From Erythrobacter aureus (GTDB lineage: Bacteria > Pseudomonadota > Alphaproteobacteria > Sphingomonadales > Sphingomonadaceae): a stretch of 64,000 nt of DNA. How positions within the stretch are numbered: position 1 is the first letter of the stretch; every line of letters begins with the position of its first letter. Where the stretch lies: NCBI RefSeq assembly GCF_003355455.1, contig NZ_CP031357.1:2396501-2460500 (forward strand). The letters run 5' to 3'. Of the stretch, positions 26,704 through 35,768 are shown piece by piece. Both the position numbers and the translations under genes were made by a program. The notes beneath the pieces were generated by a model. That model was not told where the DNA came from. It searched no databases and saw only the letters and a program-made list of their open reading frames with translations.

Positions 26704-27399
26704 TCAGCGCGCCGGACGGACGCCCGAGGTCTGGGCTTCCATCATGAGGCGATCCTGGGCGGTCGGGTCATGCGCCATAATCTCACCCTTGAAGATCCAG
26801 CACTTGATGCCGATGATCCCGTAGGCGGTCAGCGCTTCGGCTTCCGCATAGTCGACATTGGCGCGCAGCGTGTGCAACGGCACGCGGCCTTCGCGATACC
26901 ATTCCACGCGGGCGATTTCCGCACCGCCGAGACGGCCGCCGCAGACAATCTTGATGCCTTCCGCGCCAAGGCGGAGGGCCGATTGCACGGCGCGCTTCAT
27001 CGCGCGGCGGAATGCAACGCGGCGGATCAACTGGTCGGCGATACCCTGGGCGACGAGCTTGGCGTCGATTTCCGGCTTGCGGATTTCGACGATATTCAGC
27101 TTCACTTCGCTTTCGGTCATCTTCGACAGCTTGGCGCGCAGCTTTTCGATGTCCGCGCCCTTCTTGCCGATGATCACACCGGGACGGGCCGCGTAGATCG
27201 AAATGCGGCACAGCTTGGCCGGGCGCTCGATCACCACCTTCGAGATCGCTGCCTGCGGCAGGTTCTCGACGATGTGCTTGCGGATTTCGATGTCTTCGCT
27301 GAGCAGCTTGGCATAGTCACGCCCTTCGGCGTACCAGCGGCTGTCCCAGGTACGGTTGATCTGCAGGCGCAGACCGATCGGATTGCTCTTCTGGCCCAT
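26704..27399 (-). CDS. rpsC: 30S ribosomal protein S3
   Basis: 231 residues, MGQKSNPIGLRLQINRTWDS, with the KH domain motif RPGVIIGKKGADIEKL and the C-terminal GVKCWI-like IIGIKCWIFKGE. It forms part of the mRNA entry channel. The gap after rplV is 1 bp. Confidence 0.98.
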   Translation of the reverse strand: MGQKSNPIGLRLQINRTWDSRWYAEGRDYAKLLSEDIEIRKHIVENLPQAAISKVVIERPAKLCRISIYAARPGVIIGKKGADIEKLRAKLSKMTESEVKLNIVEIRKPEIDAKLVAQGIADQLIRRVAFRRAMKRAVQSALRLGAEGIKIVCGGRLGGAEIARVEWYREGRVPLHTLRANVDYAEAEALTAYGIIGIKCWIFKGEIMAHDPTAQDRLMMEAQTSGVRPAR

Positions 27400-27400
27400 C

Positions 27401-27778
27401 TTACGCCTCTTCCTGCTCGCGGACGACGATACGAAGGCGGCTGAACGGCTTCAGGATGCGCGTCGACTTGCCGCGACCACGGGTGTGAAACCGCTTCATG
27501 GTAATCGACTTGCCCACCGAAGCCTCGGCAACGACCAGCGCGTCGACATCGAGGTTGTGGTTGTTTTCCGCATTGGCGATCGCCGATGCGAGAACCTTCG
27601 TGGCGTCCTTGGCCATCGCCTTCTTCGAGAAAGCGAGGATGTTGAGCGCCTCTTCGGCCTTCTTGCCGCGGATCAGCTCGGCCACGAGGTTGAGCTTCTG
27701 CGCCGAACCACGGATCGTGGTTCCGACGGCGAGCGCCTCGTTGTCGGCTACGCGACGGGGTGCTTTCTGCTTGCTCAT
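27401..27778 (-). CDS. rplV: 50S ribosomal protein L22
   Basis: 125 residues with the L22 tunnel hairpin region ending MKRFHTRGRGKSTRILKPFS and the N-terminal RGSAQKLNLVAELIRGKKAE. ATG overlaps the rpsS stop. No obvious macrolide-type deletion in the hairpin. Confidence 0.97.
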   Translation of the reverse strand: MSKQKAPRRVADNEALAVGTTIRGSAQKLNLVAELIRGKKAEEALNILAFSKKAMAKDATKVLASAIANAENNHNLDVDALVVAEASVGKSITMKRFHTRGRGKSTRILKPFSRLRIVVREQEEA

Positions 27779-28053
27779 CAGCGCTTACCCTTCTTGTCGG
27801 CAGCATGGCCCGGGAAGGTGCGCGTGGGCGCGAATTCACCGAGCTTGTGGCCGACCATCTCTTCCGAAACGGAGACCGGGATGAACTTATGACCGTTGTA
27901 GACGTTGAACGTCAGACCAACGAACTGCGGCAGGATGGTGGAACGGCGCGACCAGGTCTTGATCGGCTTGGAGCCACCAGCGTCCTGAGCGGTCTCGGCC
28001 TTCTTCAGAAGGCTGAGCTCGACGAACGGACCTTTCCAGACGGAACGAGCCAT
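27778..28053 (-). CDS. rpsS: 30S ribosomal protein S19
   Basis: 91 residues, MARSVWKGPFVELSLLKKAE and the signature VYNGHKFIPVSVSEEMVGHK followed by LGEFAPTRTF. Complexes with S13 in the 30S head. 6-bp gap after rplB. Confidence 0.98.
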   Translation of the reverse strand: MARSVWKGPFVELSLLKKAETAQDAGGSKPIKTWSRRSTILPQFVGLTFNVYNGHKFIPVSVSEEMVGHKLGEFAPTRTFPGHAADKKGKR

Positions 28054-28059
28054 GTCGGA

Positions 28060-28896
28060 TTACCTCTTCTTCTTCGCGTGGCGCGAACGGATGATGAACT
28101 TGTCCGTCTGCTTGTTCTTGCGGGTACGGGCGCCCTTGGTCGGCTTACCCCACGGAGTGACCGGATGACGGCCACCACTGGTACGGCCTTCACCACCACC
28201 ATGCGGGTGGTCGACCGGGTTCTTGGCGACACCGCGGGTCAGCGGCTTGATACCCATCCAGCGGCGACGACCGGCCTTGCCCAGGTTCTGGTTCTGGTTG
28301 TCCGGGTTCGACACGGCACCGACGGTGCCCATGCAGTCGGCGCGCAGATAACGCTGCTCACCACTGTTGAGACGCACGATTACCATGCCGCGATCGCGAC
28401 CGACCAGCTGGACGTAGGAACCTGCGGCGCGGGCGATCTGGCCGCCCTTGCCCGGCTTCATTTCCACATTGTGGCAGATCGTTCCGACCGGCATCTGGCC
28501 AAGCAACATGGCGTTGCCGGGCTTGGTGTCGGCCTTCTCGGCAGCGATGACCTTGTCGCCGACAGCCAGACGCTGCGGAGCAAGGATATAGGCCAGTTCG
28601 CCGTCGTCGTACTTCACCAGCGCGATGAACGCGGTGCGGTTCGGGTCGTATTCCAGGCGCTCGACGGTGCCTTCGACGTCCCACTTGCGACGCTTGAAGT
28701 CGACATAGCGGTACTTCTGCTTGTGGCCGCCGGCCATGCCGCGCGAAGTGACGTGGCCCTTGTTGTTACGGCCACCGGTCTTGCGCTTGCCTTCGACGAG
28801 CGACTTGACCGGCTTGCCCTTGTAGAGGCCCGACTTGTCGACGAGGATCAGGCCGCGACGGCCCGGGCTCGTTGGTTTGTAGTTCTTGAGTGCCAT
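28060..28896 (-). CDS. rplB: 50S ribosomal protein L2
   Basis: 278 residues, MALKNYKPTSPGRRGLILVD and the peptidyl-transferase-associated C-terminal region GVAKNPVDHPHGGGEGRT, including the conserved histidine implicated in activity. 14-bp gap after rplW. Confidence 0.98.
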   Translation of the reverse strand: MALKNYKPTSPGRRGLILVDKSGLYKGKPVKSLVEGKRKTGGRNNKGHVTSRGMAGGHKQKYRYVDFKRRKWDVEGTVERLEYDPNRTAFIALVKYDDGELAYILAPQRLAVGDKVIAAEKADTKPGNAMLLGQMPVGTICHNVEMKPGKGGQIARAAGSYVQLVGRDRGMVIVRLNSGEQRYLRADCMGTVGAVSNPDNQNQNLGKAGRRRWMGIKPLTRGVAKNPVDHPHGGGEGRTSGGRHPVTPWGKPTKGARTRKNKQTDKFIIRSRHAKKKR

Positions 28897-28910
28897 TACT
28901 CTCTAGCCCC

Positions 28911-29219
28911 TCAGATACCGCTGGTGACGTCGATGGAATCGCCGTCCTTCAGGGTGACGATGGCCTTCTTCATGTCCACGCGCTTGTAGGGCTTGCCCTT
29001 CCAGCGCTTGGTCTTGCCCTTCGTCACGATGGTGTTCACGCCCGTCACATTGACGCCGAAGATCGCCTCGACCGCTTCCTTGATCTGCGGCTTGGTGGCA
29101 TCGTTGGCGACCTTGAAGACGACGGCGTTGTGTTCCGACGCCAGCGTGGCCTTCTCGGTGATATGCGGTGCGAGCACGACGTCGTAGTGACGCGCTTCCA
29201 CTTCCTGCTTCTTAGCCAT
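28911..29219 (-). CDS. rplW: 50S ribosomal protein L23
   Basis: 102 residues, with ITEKATLASEHNAVVFKVAN and GKTKRWKGKPYKRVDMKKAI. It is the tunnel-exit docking site for trigger factor and SRP. Overlaps rplD by 8 bp. Confidence 0.97.
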   Translation of the reverse strand: MAKKQEVEARHYDVVLAPHITEKATLASEHNAVVFKVANDATKPQIKEAVEAIFGVNVTGVNTIVTKGKTKRWKGKPYKRVDMKKAIVTLKDGDSIDVTSGI

Positions 29220-29835
29220 TGAAACGGGCCTCCAGCTTTTCGACCGCGTCCTTGGTGAGAACCAGCGTGTCGTGCTTCAGGATGTCGTAGACGTTGGCAC
29301 CCATCGCCGGCAGCACATTGACGCCGGGGATGTTGCGGGCAGCCTTGCTGAAACCGTCATTGACGCTTTCACCGTCGATCACGAGGACCTTGCCGCTCCA
29401 CCCGTTCTTGCCGAAGGTTGCGACAAGCGCCTTGGTCTTGGCGTCCTTGAGCTCGAGGCTGTCGACGACGACGAGGCCGTCCTTCGCCTTGCTGGACAGA
29501 GCCATCTTGAGCCCGAGAGCGCGGACCTTCTTGTTCAGCGACTGCTCGAAGTCACGCTTGCGCGCACCGTGAGCCTTGCCGCCCCCGATAAAGATCGGAG
29601 CGCCGCGATCGCCGTGGCGAGCCGTGCCGCCACCCTTCTGGCGACCCCACTTCTTGCCGGTGCGAGCAACGTCCGAACGCTCGCGCGTAGGGCGGGCGGT
29701 GCCGCGGCGGTTTTCGAGCTGCCAGGTGACAACCCGGTGCAGGATGTCGGCACGCGGCTCGAGACCGAACACGTCATCGTTCAGTTCGATGTCGCCCGAC
29801 GCCTTGCCGTCGATTTTCTGGACCTTCACCTTCAC
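29212..29835 (-). CDS. rplD: 50S ribosomal protein L4
   Basis: 207 residues, MKVKVQKIDGKASGDIELND and the tunnel-loop region KKWGRQKGGGTARHGDRGAP. In E. coli L4 autoregulates the S10 operon by acting on its leader; a related leader structure was not identified. It starts 3 bp after rplC. Confidence 0.97.
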   Translation of the reverse strand: MKVKVQKIDGKASGDIELNDDVFGLEPRADILHRVVTWQLENRRGTARPTRERSDVARTGKKWGRQKGGGTARHGDRGAPIFIGGGKAHGARKRDFEQSLNKKVRALGLKMALSSKAKDGLVVVDSLELKDAKTKALVATFGKNGWSGKVLVIDGESVNDGFSKAARNIPGVNVLPAMGANVYDILKHDTLVLTKDAVEKLEARFNG

Positions 29836-29838
29836 GGA

Positions 29839-30705
29839 TCAGCCCTCCTTGTTCTCGTCCGAGCCGGTGTCGGCTGCGGGCGTATCGGTGGTGGTTTCGG
29901 TGTCGGCACCGGCTTCCTGTTCCTTCAGCAGTTTTTCCTGCTGTTCGGCGGAAACTTCGGTACCCACTTCGTGCTCGGCAGAGCTCTCGACCAGGCCGGG
30001 AGCCGCTTCTTCCGAAGCGAATTCGTCCTGGTTGCGATACATCACGCCCGGGAACGGCAGTTCCTCGTGGTTGATCTTGACCGCGTCCTTTACCAGCAAC
30101 CAGCCGTTCTTCGCACCCGGGACCGAGCCCTTGACGAAGAGCAGGCCGCGATCGGCGTCTGTGCGCACGATTTCAAGGTTCTGCTGGGTGCGCTGACGAT
30201 CACCCATGTGACCGGCCATTTTCTTGCCCTTGAACACGCGGCCCGGATCCTGACGGTTACCCGTCGAACCGTGCGAACGGTGCGAGATCGAGACACCGTG
30301 GGTGGCACGCAGACCACCGAAGCCCCAACGCTTCATGGCGCCGGCAAAGCCCTTACCCTGGGTGTGACCCGTGATGTCGACCTTCTGGCCGGCAATGAAG
30401 TGCTCGGCCGAAATGCGGGCACCGACGGGAAGCAGGGCCTCTTCGGTGTCGACACGAAATTCGGCGACCTTCATCTTCAGCGGAACCTCGGCCTTGGCAA
30501 AGGCTTCGCGCTGCGGCTTGTTCACGTTCTTCTGCTTGGCTTCGCCCGAGCCGACCTGGACTGCGAAATAGCCATCGCGGTCTTCGGTACGGTGAGCGGT
30601 AACCTGGCAATTTTCCAGCGCGAGAACGGTAACCGGCACGTGCCGACCGTCCTCCTGGAAGAGGCGGGTCATCCCGACTTTCTTTGCGATAACGCCAGTG
30701 CGCAT
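29839..30705 (-). CDS. rplC: 50S ribosomal protein L3 with acidic C-terminal extension
   Basis: 288 residues from ATG 30705, with AGGAG about 8 bases upstream. Core: MRTGVIAKKVGMTRLFQEDG, RWGFGGLRATHGVSISHRSH and QNLEIVRTDADRGLLFVKGS. The L3 fold normally ends near residue 210; here about 75 further residues rich in Glu, Ala and Thr follow (EQQEKLLKEQEAGAD region, ending DTGSDENKEG). The upstream frame to 30927 is not coding. The extension has no recognised domain. Confidence 0.97.
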   Translation of the reverse strand: MRTGVIAKKVGMTRLFQEDGRHVPVTVLALENCQVTAHRTEDRDGYFAVQVGSGEAKQKNVNKPQREAFAKAEVPLKMKVAEFRVDTEEALLPVGARISAEHFIAGQKVDITGHTQGKGFAGAMKRWGFGGLRATHGVSISHRSHGSTGNRQDPGRVFKGKKMAGHMGDRQRTQQNLEIVRTDADRGLLFVKGSVPGAKNGWLLVKDAVKINHEELPFPGVMYRNQDEFASEEAAPGLVESSAEHEVGTEVSAEQQEKLLKEQEAGADTETTTDTPAADTGSDENKEG

Positions 30706-30718
30706 CGTAAAACTCCTA

Positions 30719-30749
30719 AAACAGAGGCACCCCGGCCCATCCGAGGTGC
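30719..30749 (-). terminator. Candidate attenuator hairpin directly upstream of rplC
   Basis: On the minus strand GCACC-T-CGG pairs with CCG-G-GGTGC (one wobble) around ATGGG and is followed by CTCTGTTTT, just before the AGGAG ribosome-binding site of rplC. It could terminate part of the transcripts between rpsJ and rplC. The 260-bp rpsJ-rplC gap also holds a CCGGATCAGATCCGG palindrome (30841-30855). Confidence 0.4.
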
Positions 30750-30965
30750 TTGCCAGCCCGTTTGTGATGCGTCGCCCCGTCCGGGCTGAGTGCCACCGCA
30801 GCTCTTGAAGAGCCTTGGCAGCGAGACGGGGGACGCAGACCCGGATCAGATCCGGCGGTATCCCGATGTCTTGCCTGATCTTGTGATCCGGCGGGGCTAT
30901 CGAGCGCCCCTTAACTTCCCTACCCACTTAACGTCCGGCAGGAGGACGGAAAATCATGTCGCGGA

Positions 30966-31277
30966 TCAGGCGAGTTTGATTTCCACATTCACGCCCGCAG
31001 CAAGGTCGAGCTTCATCAGCGCATCGACGGTCTGGGCGTTGGGCTGCACGATGTCGAGCAACCGCTTATAGGTGCGCACCTCGAACTGCTCGCGCGACTT
31101 CTTGTCGATGTGCGGGCCGCGGTTCACAGTGAACTTCTCGATGCGCGTCGGCATGGGAATGGGGCCACGAATAAGAGCACCCGTACGACGCGCGGTGTCT
31201 GCGATTTCGCCAGTTGCCTGGTCGAGAACGCGATGGTCGAACGCCTTGAGGCGAATGCGGATATTCTGAGCTTCCAT
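30966..31277 (-). CDS. rpsJ: 30S ribosomal protein S10 (NusE)
   Basis: 103 residues, MEAQNIRIRLKAFDHRVLDQ and the signature GPIPMPTRIEKFTVNRGPHI. Works in the 30S head and, with NusB, in antitermination. First gene of the S10 operon; a candidate promoter lies 140-170 bp upstream. Confidence 0.98.
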   Translation of the reverse strand: MEAQNIRIRLKAFDHRVLDQATGEIADTARRTGALIRGPIPMPTRIEKFTVNRGPHIDKKSREQFEVRTYKRLLDIVQPNAQTVDALMKLDLAAGVNVEIKLA

Positions 31278-31414
31278 TACCTACACCGATGCGAAAGAGC
31301 CAAAGGAGCGTGAGCCCCTCAAAAAACAAAGGCCAGCCCCACGTTGCGGTTTCCCGTCAGTGGGCGGCCCTACTGAAATTGTGTGTCGGGGACGAATCCC
31401 CGTCTGTTGGCGCG

Positions 31415-31443
31415 CGTATACGGGCCTAACCCGTATCTGGCAA
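31415..31443 (-). promoter_or_regulatory. Candidate promoter of the S10 operon
   Basis: On the minus strand TTGCCA (31438-31443) and TATACG (31415-31420) are spaced by 17 bases, matching 5 of 6 and 4 of 6 positions of the -35 and -10 consensus. It lies downstream of the tuf terminator and upstream of rpsJ, as expected for an independent start. Confidence 0.45.
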
Positions 31444-31532
31444 CCCCCGAATTCCGTCCAATTTTGCCAGACGGGACGGGAAGCGACAAACCGTGCTCCC
31501 GCACGGTTCGCATGCCCTCACTAAAACGCGAA

Positions 31533-31560
31533 GGCCCGCCCCCGTTTCCAGGAGCGGGCC
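31533..31560 (-). terminator. Intrinsic terminator of tuf
   Basis: On the minus strand GGCCCGC pairs with GCGGGCC around a 14-base loop, followed by TTCGCGTTTT. It begins 28 bases after the tuf stop codon. Confidence 0.7.
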
Positions 31561-31588
31561 AACGATTTGATGCGCTTTCGCGGGAAGA

Positions 31589-32779
31589 TTACTTGGTGAT
31601 CTTCGCCACAACGCCCGAGCCGACGGTACGGCCGCCTTCGCGGATAGCGAAGCGCAGACCTTCGTCCATGGCGATCGGAGCGATCAGCTTGACGTTGATC
31701 GTCACGTTGTCGCCCGGCATCACCATTTCAGTGCCTTCGGGAAGGATCACTTCGCCGGTGACGTCGGTGGTGCGGAAGTAGAACTGCGGACGGTAGTTCG
31801 CGAAGAACGGCGTGTGACGGCCGCCTTCGTCCTTCGACAGGACATAGACTTCTGCGCTGAACTCGGTGTGCGGCGTAACCGAACCCGGCTTGGCGAGGAC
31901 CTGGCCACGCTCGACTTCGTCACGGCCGACACCGCGGATCAGGGCACCGATGTTGTCGCCGGCTTCACCGCGGTCGAGCAGCTTGCGGAACATTTCGACG
32001 CCGGTCACGGTCGTCTTCGTGGTGTCCTTGATGCCAACGATTTCGACTTCGTCGCCAACGTTCACAACGCCGGTTTCGACGCGGCCGGTAACAACCGTAC
32101 CACGGCCCGAGATCGAGAACACGTCTTCGATCGGCATCAGGAAGTCCTGGTCGACCGGGCGGTCGGGCTGCGGGATGTTTTCGTCGACGGCCTTCATGAG
32201 CTCGATGATCGAGTTCTTACCGATTTCGTCGTCACGACCCTCGAGGGCGGCCAGAGCCGAACCCTTGACGATCGGGATGTTGTCGCCATCGAAGTCGTAT
32301 TCGCTGAGCAGTTCGCGGACTTCCAGCTCGACGAGTTCGAGGATTTCCTCGTCGTCGACCTGGTCGACCTTGTTCAGGTAAACGACCAGCGCAGGTACGC
32401 CGACCTGACGCGAAAGCAGGATGTGCTCGCGAGTCTGGGGCATCGGGCCGTCGGCTGCGTTCACGACCAGGATCGCGCCGTCCATCTGTGCGGCACCGGT
32501 GATCATGTTCTTCACGTAGTCGGCGTGACCCGGGCAGTCGACGTGCGCGTAGTGACGTGCGTCGGTTTCGTACTCGACGTGCGCGGTCGAGATGGTGATG
32601 CCGCGCTCGCGCTCTTCGGGCGCCTTGTCGATGTTCGCGAAATCGACGGCCGCACCTCCGTAGGTTTCTGCCATCACCTTGGTGATCGCAGCAGTCAGCG
32701 TGGTCTTGCCGTGGTCGACGTGACCGATGGTGCCAACGTTGACGTGCGGCTTGTTGCGCTCGAACTTTTCCTTCGCCAT
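31589..32779 (-). CDS. tuf: Elongation factor Tu
   Basis: 396 residues; GTPase that brings aminoacyl-tRNA to the ribosome. G1 motif GHVDHGKTTLT, switch II DCPGHADYVKNM, G4 NKVD and the domain 2/3 sequences are all intact. Only one tuf copy is in the window. It ends the str operon rpsL-rpsG-fusA-tuf, 94 bp after fusA. Confidence 0.99.
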   Translation of the reverse strand: MAKEKFERNKPHVNVGTIGHVDHGKTTLTAAITKVMAETYGGAAVDFANIDKAPEERERGITISTAHVEYETDARHYAHVDCPGHADYVKNMITGAAQMDGAILVVNAADGPMPQTREHILLSRQVGVPALVVYLNKVDQVDDEEILELVELEVRELLSEYDFDGDNIPIVKGSALAALEGRDDEIGKNSIIELMKAVDENIPQPDRPVDQDFLMPIEDVFSISGRGTVVTGRVETGVVNVGDEVEIVGIKDTTKTTVTGVEMFRKLLDRGEAGDNIGALIRGVGRDEVERGQVLAKPGSVTPHTEFSAEVYVLSKDEGGRHTPFFANYRPQFYFRTTDVTGEVILPEGTEMVMPGDNVTINVKLIAPIAMDEGLRFAIREGGRTVGSGVVAKITK

Positions 32780-32873
32780 TTTCCAATAACCTCTGTCTAA
32801 AAATTTGGGATTTCTGCGGGGGAGGAAACGGCGCCCGCGGAATCAGGCGCCGCCCCTAGACCTCAAAGCTGGC

Positions 32874-34967
32874 TTACGCAAGCTTCTCCTTGACTTCCTG
32901 CGCGACGTTGGCCGGCACTTCGTCATAGTGGCTGAACTGCATCGAGTACTGAGCGCGGCCCTGGGTGAAGGAACGCAGCTCGTTCACGTAACCGAACATG
33001 TTCGCCAGCGGCACGAAGGCGTCGACCGCCTGCGCATTGCCGCGGCTGTCGGTGCCCTGGATCTGGCCACGACGCGAGTTGAGGTCGCCGATGACGTCGC
33101 CGAGATAGTCCTCGGGGGTCACGACTTCGACCTTCATGATCGGCTCGAGCAGCTTGATACCCGCACGGTCTGCGACTTCGCGCATCGCACCGCGACCAGC
33201 GATCTCGAACGCGATCGCGCTCGAGTCGACGTCGTGGTACGCACCGTCATACAGATTGACGGTGAAGTCGATGATCGGGAAGCCGACGAGATGGCCGCTT
33301 TCGGCCTGCTCGCGGAAGCCCTTTTCGATCGCCGGGATGTATTCCTTCGGAATGTTGCCGCCCTTGATCTCGTCTTCGAAGACGAAGCCCTGGCCGCGCT
33401 CACCCGGGGTGACCTTGACCTTGACACGACCGAACTGACCCGAACCACCCGACTGCTTCTTGTGGGTGTAGTCGACGTCGACCGGCTTGCCGAGATATTC
33501 GCGATACGCCACCTGCGGCGCACCGACATTCGCCTCGACCTTGAACTCGCGCTTCATGCGATCGACCAGGATGTCGAGGTGAAGCTCGCCCATGCCCTTG
33601 ATGATCGTCTGGCCCGATTCGTGGTCGGTCGTGACACGGAAGCTGGGATCCTCGGCTGCCAGGCGATTGAGCGCAACGCCCATCTTTTCCTGGTCGGCCT
33701 TGGTCTTGGGTTCCACCGACAGCTCGATCACCGGCTCGGGGAATTCCATCCGCTCGAGAATGATCGGAGCGTTGGACGCACACAGCGTGTCGCCGGTGGT
33801 GGTTTCCTTGAGACCCGCGATCGCCACGATATCGCCGGCGAATGCCTCGTCGATGTCCTCGCGATTGTTCGAGTGCATCAGCAGCATGCGGCCGATCTTT
33901 TCCTTCTTCTCCTTCACCGAGTTCAGCACCGAACCCTTGGTGAGGTGACCCGAATAGATCCGGGTGAAGGTGAGCGAGCCGACGAACGGGTCGTTCATGA
34001 TCTTGAAGGCCAGTGCAGCGAAGGGAGCCTCGTCCGAAGACGGACGGGTGTCTTCCTTGTCGCTGTCGGGCAGGACGCCCTTGATGGCCGGAACGTCGAG
34101 CGGGCTCGGCATGTAATCGACCACGGCGTCGAGCAGGGGCTGAACACCCTTGTTCTTGAACGCCGAACCGCACAGCACGGGCACGAAGTCGCGCGCCATG
34201 GTGCCCTTGCGGATGAGCCGCTTGAGCGTCGCTGCGTCGGGCTCGTTACCTTCGAGGTAAGCTTCCATGACATCGTCGTCCTGCTCGACGGCAGTCTCGA
34301 TCAGCTTCTCGCGGTATTCGGCGACCTTGTCGGCCATGTCGGCGGGAATATCGACATAGTCGAACTTCGCGCCCAGGTCTTCGGCCTGCCATACGATGCC
34401 GCGGTTGTTCACCAGGTCGACAACGCCCTGCAGATCGCTTTCCGCGCCGATCGGGAGATAGAGCACCAGCGGGTTCGCGCCGAGGCGGTCGATGATCGAC
34501 TGAACGCAATAATAGAAGTCCGCGCCGGTGCGGTCCAATTTATTCACGAAGCACATCCGCGGAACGCCGTATTTATCGGCCTGGCGCCATACGGTTTCGG
34601 ATTGCGGTTCGACGCCGGCAACGCCGTCGAAGACTGCGACCGCACCGTCGAGCACGCGGAGCGAGCGTTCGACTTCGATAGTGAAGTCGACGTGGCCTGG
34701 GGTGTCGATGATGTTGATGCGGTGCTTGGGGCCTTCACCGTCTTCGGCCGACCAGAAGGTCGTGGTCGCAGCCGAGGTGATGGTGATGCCGCGTTCCTGT
34801 TCCTGCTCCATCCAGTCCATGGTCGCGGCGCCGTCGTGGACTTCGCCGATCTTGTAGGACTTGCCGGTGTAGTAGAGGATGCGTTCGGTCGTGGTGGTCT
34901 TGCCGGCATCGATGTGTGCCATGATGCCGATATTGCGGTACCGCTCGAGCGGATATTCGCGGGCCAT
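32874..34967 (-). CDS. fusA: Elongation factor G
   Basis: 697 residues; translocase GTPase. G1 AHIDAGKTTTTERILYY, switch II DTPGHVDFTIEVERSLR, G4 NKLDRTGADF, then domains II-V to a C-terminus with SMQFSHYDEVPANVAQE. Length is normal. A hairpin with 9-bp arms (35038-35046 with 35053-35061) lies in the rpsG-fusA spacer. Confidence 0.99.
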   Translation of the reverse strand: MAREYPLERYRNIGIMAHIDAGKTTTTERILYYTGKSYKIGEVHDGAATMDWMEQEQERGITITSAATTTFWSAEDGEGPKHRINIIDTPGHVDFTIEVERSLRVLDGAVAVFDGVAGVEPQSETVWRQADKYGVPRMCFVNKLDRTGADFYYCVQSIIDRLGANPLVLYLPIGAESDLQGVVDLVNNRGIVWQAEDLGAKFDYVDIPADMADKVAEYREKLIETAVEQDDDVMEAYLEGNEPDAATLKRLIRKGTMARDFVPVLCGSAFKNKGVQPLLDAVVDYMPSPLDVPAIKGVLPDSDKEDTRPSSDEAPFAALAFKIMNDPFVGSLTFTRIYSGHLTKGSVLNSVKEKKEKIGRMLLMHSNNREDIDEAFAGDIVAIAGLKETTTGDTLCASNAPIILERMEFPEPVIELSVEPKTKADQEKMGVALNRLAAEDPSFRVTTDHESGQTIIKGMGELHLDILVDRMKREFKVEANVGAPQVAYREYLGKPVDVDYTHKKQSGGSGQFGRVKVKVTPGERGQGFVFEDEIKGGNIPKEYIPAIEKGFREQAESGHLVGFPIIDFTVNLYDGAYHDVDSSAIAFEIAGRGAMREVADRAGIKLLEPIMKVEVVTPEDYLGDVIGDLNSRRGQIQGTDSRGNAQAVDAFVPLANMFGYVNELRSFTQGRAQYSMQFSHYDEVPANVAQEVKEKLA

Positions 34968-35076
34968 GTGAAATTCCTCGTGGGTTCGGGGTGACAGATG
35001 CGCCGCCCCTTGGGTCCTTAATGTGACCGCCCGGCGACCGTTCCGCGTTTCGGCGGAACGGCCTGCCAGACGAGCC

Positions 35077-35547
35077 TTACCAGCGGTAGTGCGAGAAGGC
35101 GCGGTTCGCGTCCGCCATGCGGTGCGTGTCCTCGCGCTTCTTCACCGCGTTGCCGCGATTGTTGGCCGCATCCATCAGCTCGCCCGAGAGGCGGGCCGAC
35201 ATGGTGGTCTCGGGGCGACCGCGCGCGGCCGAGATCAGCCAGCGAATGGCCAGCGCCTGGGCACGCTCGGGACGCACTTCCACAGGCACCTGATAGGTCG
35301 CACCGCCGACACGGCGGCTGCGCACTTCGACCTGCGGCTTGATGTTGTCGAGCGCTGCGTGAAACAGCTCGACCGGATTGGCCTTGGCCTTGTTCTCGAC
35401 CGTGTCGAGCGCGCCATAGACGATCTTCTCGGCAACGGCCTTCTTACCGTCGAGCATGAGGTTGTTCATGAACTTCGACAGGACCTGATCACCGAACTTG
35501 GGATCGGGCAGGATTTCCCGCTTCTCGGGACGACGACGACGTGACAT
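35077..35547 (-). CDS. rpsG: 30S ribosomal protein S7
   Basis: 156 residues from ATG 35547 (MSRRRRPEKREILPDPKFGD), with MNNLMLDGKKAVAEKIVYGA and the C-terminal HRMADANRAFSHYRW. In E. coli S7 represses the str operon by binding the rpsL-rpsG spacer. Here that spacer is occupied by a palindromic element, so such regulation may differ. Confidence 0.98.
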   Translation of the reverse strand: MSRRRRPEKREILPDPKFGDQVLSKFMNNLMLDGKKAVAEKIVYGALDTVENKAKANPVELFHAALDNIKPQVEVRSRRVGGATYQVPVEVRPERAQALAIRWLISAARGRPETTMSARLSGELMDAANNRGNAVKKREDTHRMADANRAFSHYRW

Positions 35548-35570
35548 TTCGTATAACTCCTTCGGAGTGC

Positions 35571-35705
35571 GGCAGCACCTCCGTGCTGCCTTTGGGGTCG
35601 GTGCCGGCCCTCTCCCCACCCGACCACCCATAGCTTATGGGCATCATTGGGTGGTCGGGTGGGGGAGAGGGCTGGAACCGCAAGGTCGAGACGGAGGTCT
35701 CGACC
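35571..35705. repeat. Palindromic element, copy 1 (hairpin - long inverted repeat - hairpin)
   Basis: A 135-bp structure in the rpsL-rpsG spacer. Left hairpin GGCAGCAC-CTCC-GTGCTGCC (35571-35590); central 23-bp inverted repeat, 35608-35630 with 35648-35671, loop 17 bases, one extra G in the right arm; right hairpin GGTCGAGAC-GGAG-GTCTCGACC (35684-35705). The loops CTCC and GGAG are reverse complements, so the whole element is symmetric. A second copy with compensatory changes is at 54658-54789. Confidence 0.8.
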
Positions 35706-35768
35706 GCACCCCATAAAAAACTCGAAACCTCGCCACCCACCTCAGCGCGGGCGGCGAGCCCTTACCCC

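Larger units (their letters stand above)
31278..31588. other. Intergenic region between tuf and rpsJ
   Basis: 311 bp with no gene. Reading on the minus strand it holds the tuf terminator (31533-31560), a candidate promoter (31415-31443) and a leader with a GGGGA-CGAA-TCCCC hairpin (31389-31404). The leader upstream of rpsJ would be about 130 nt. Confidence 0.55.
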
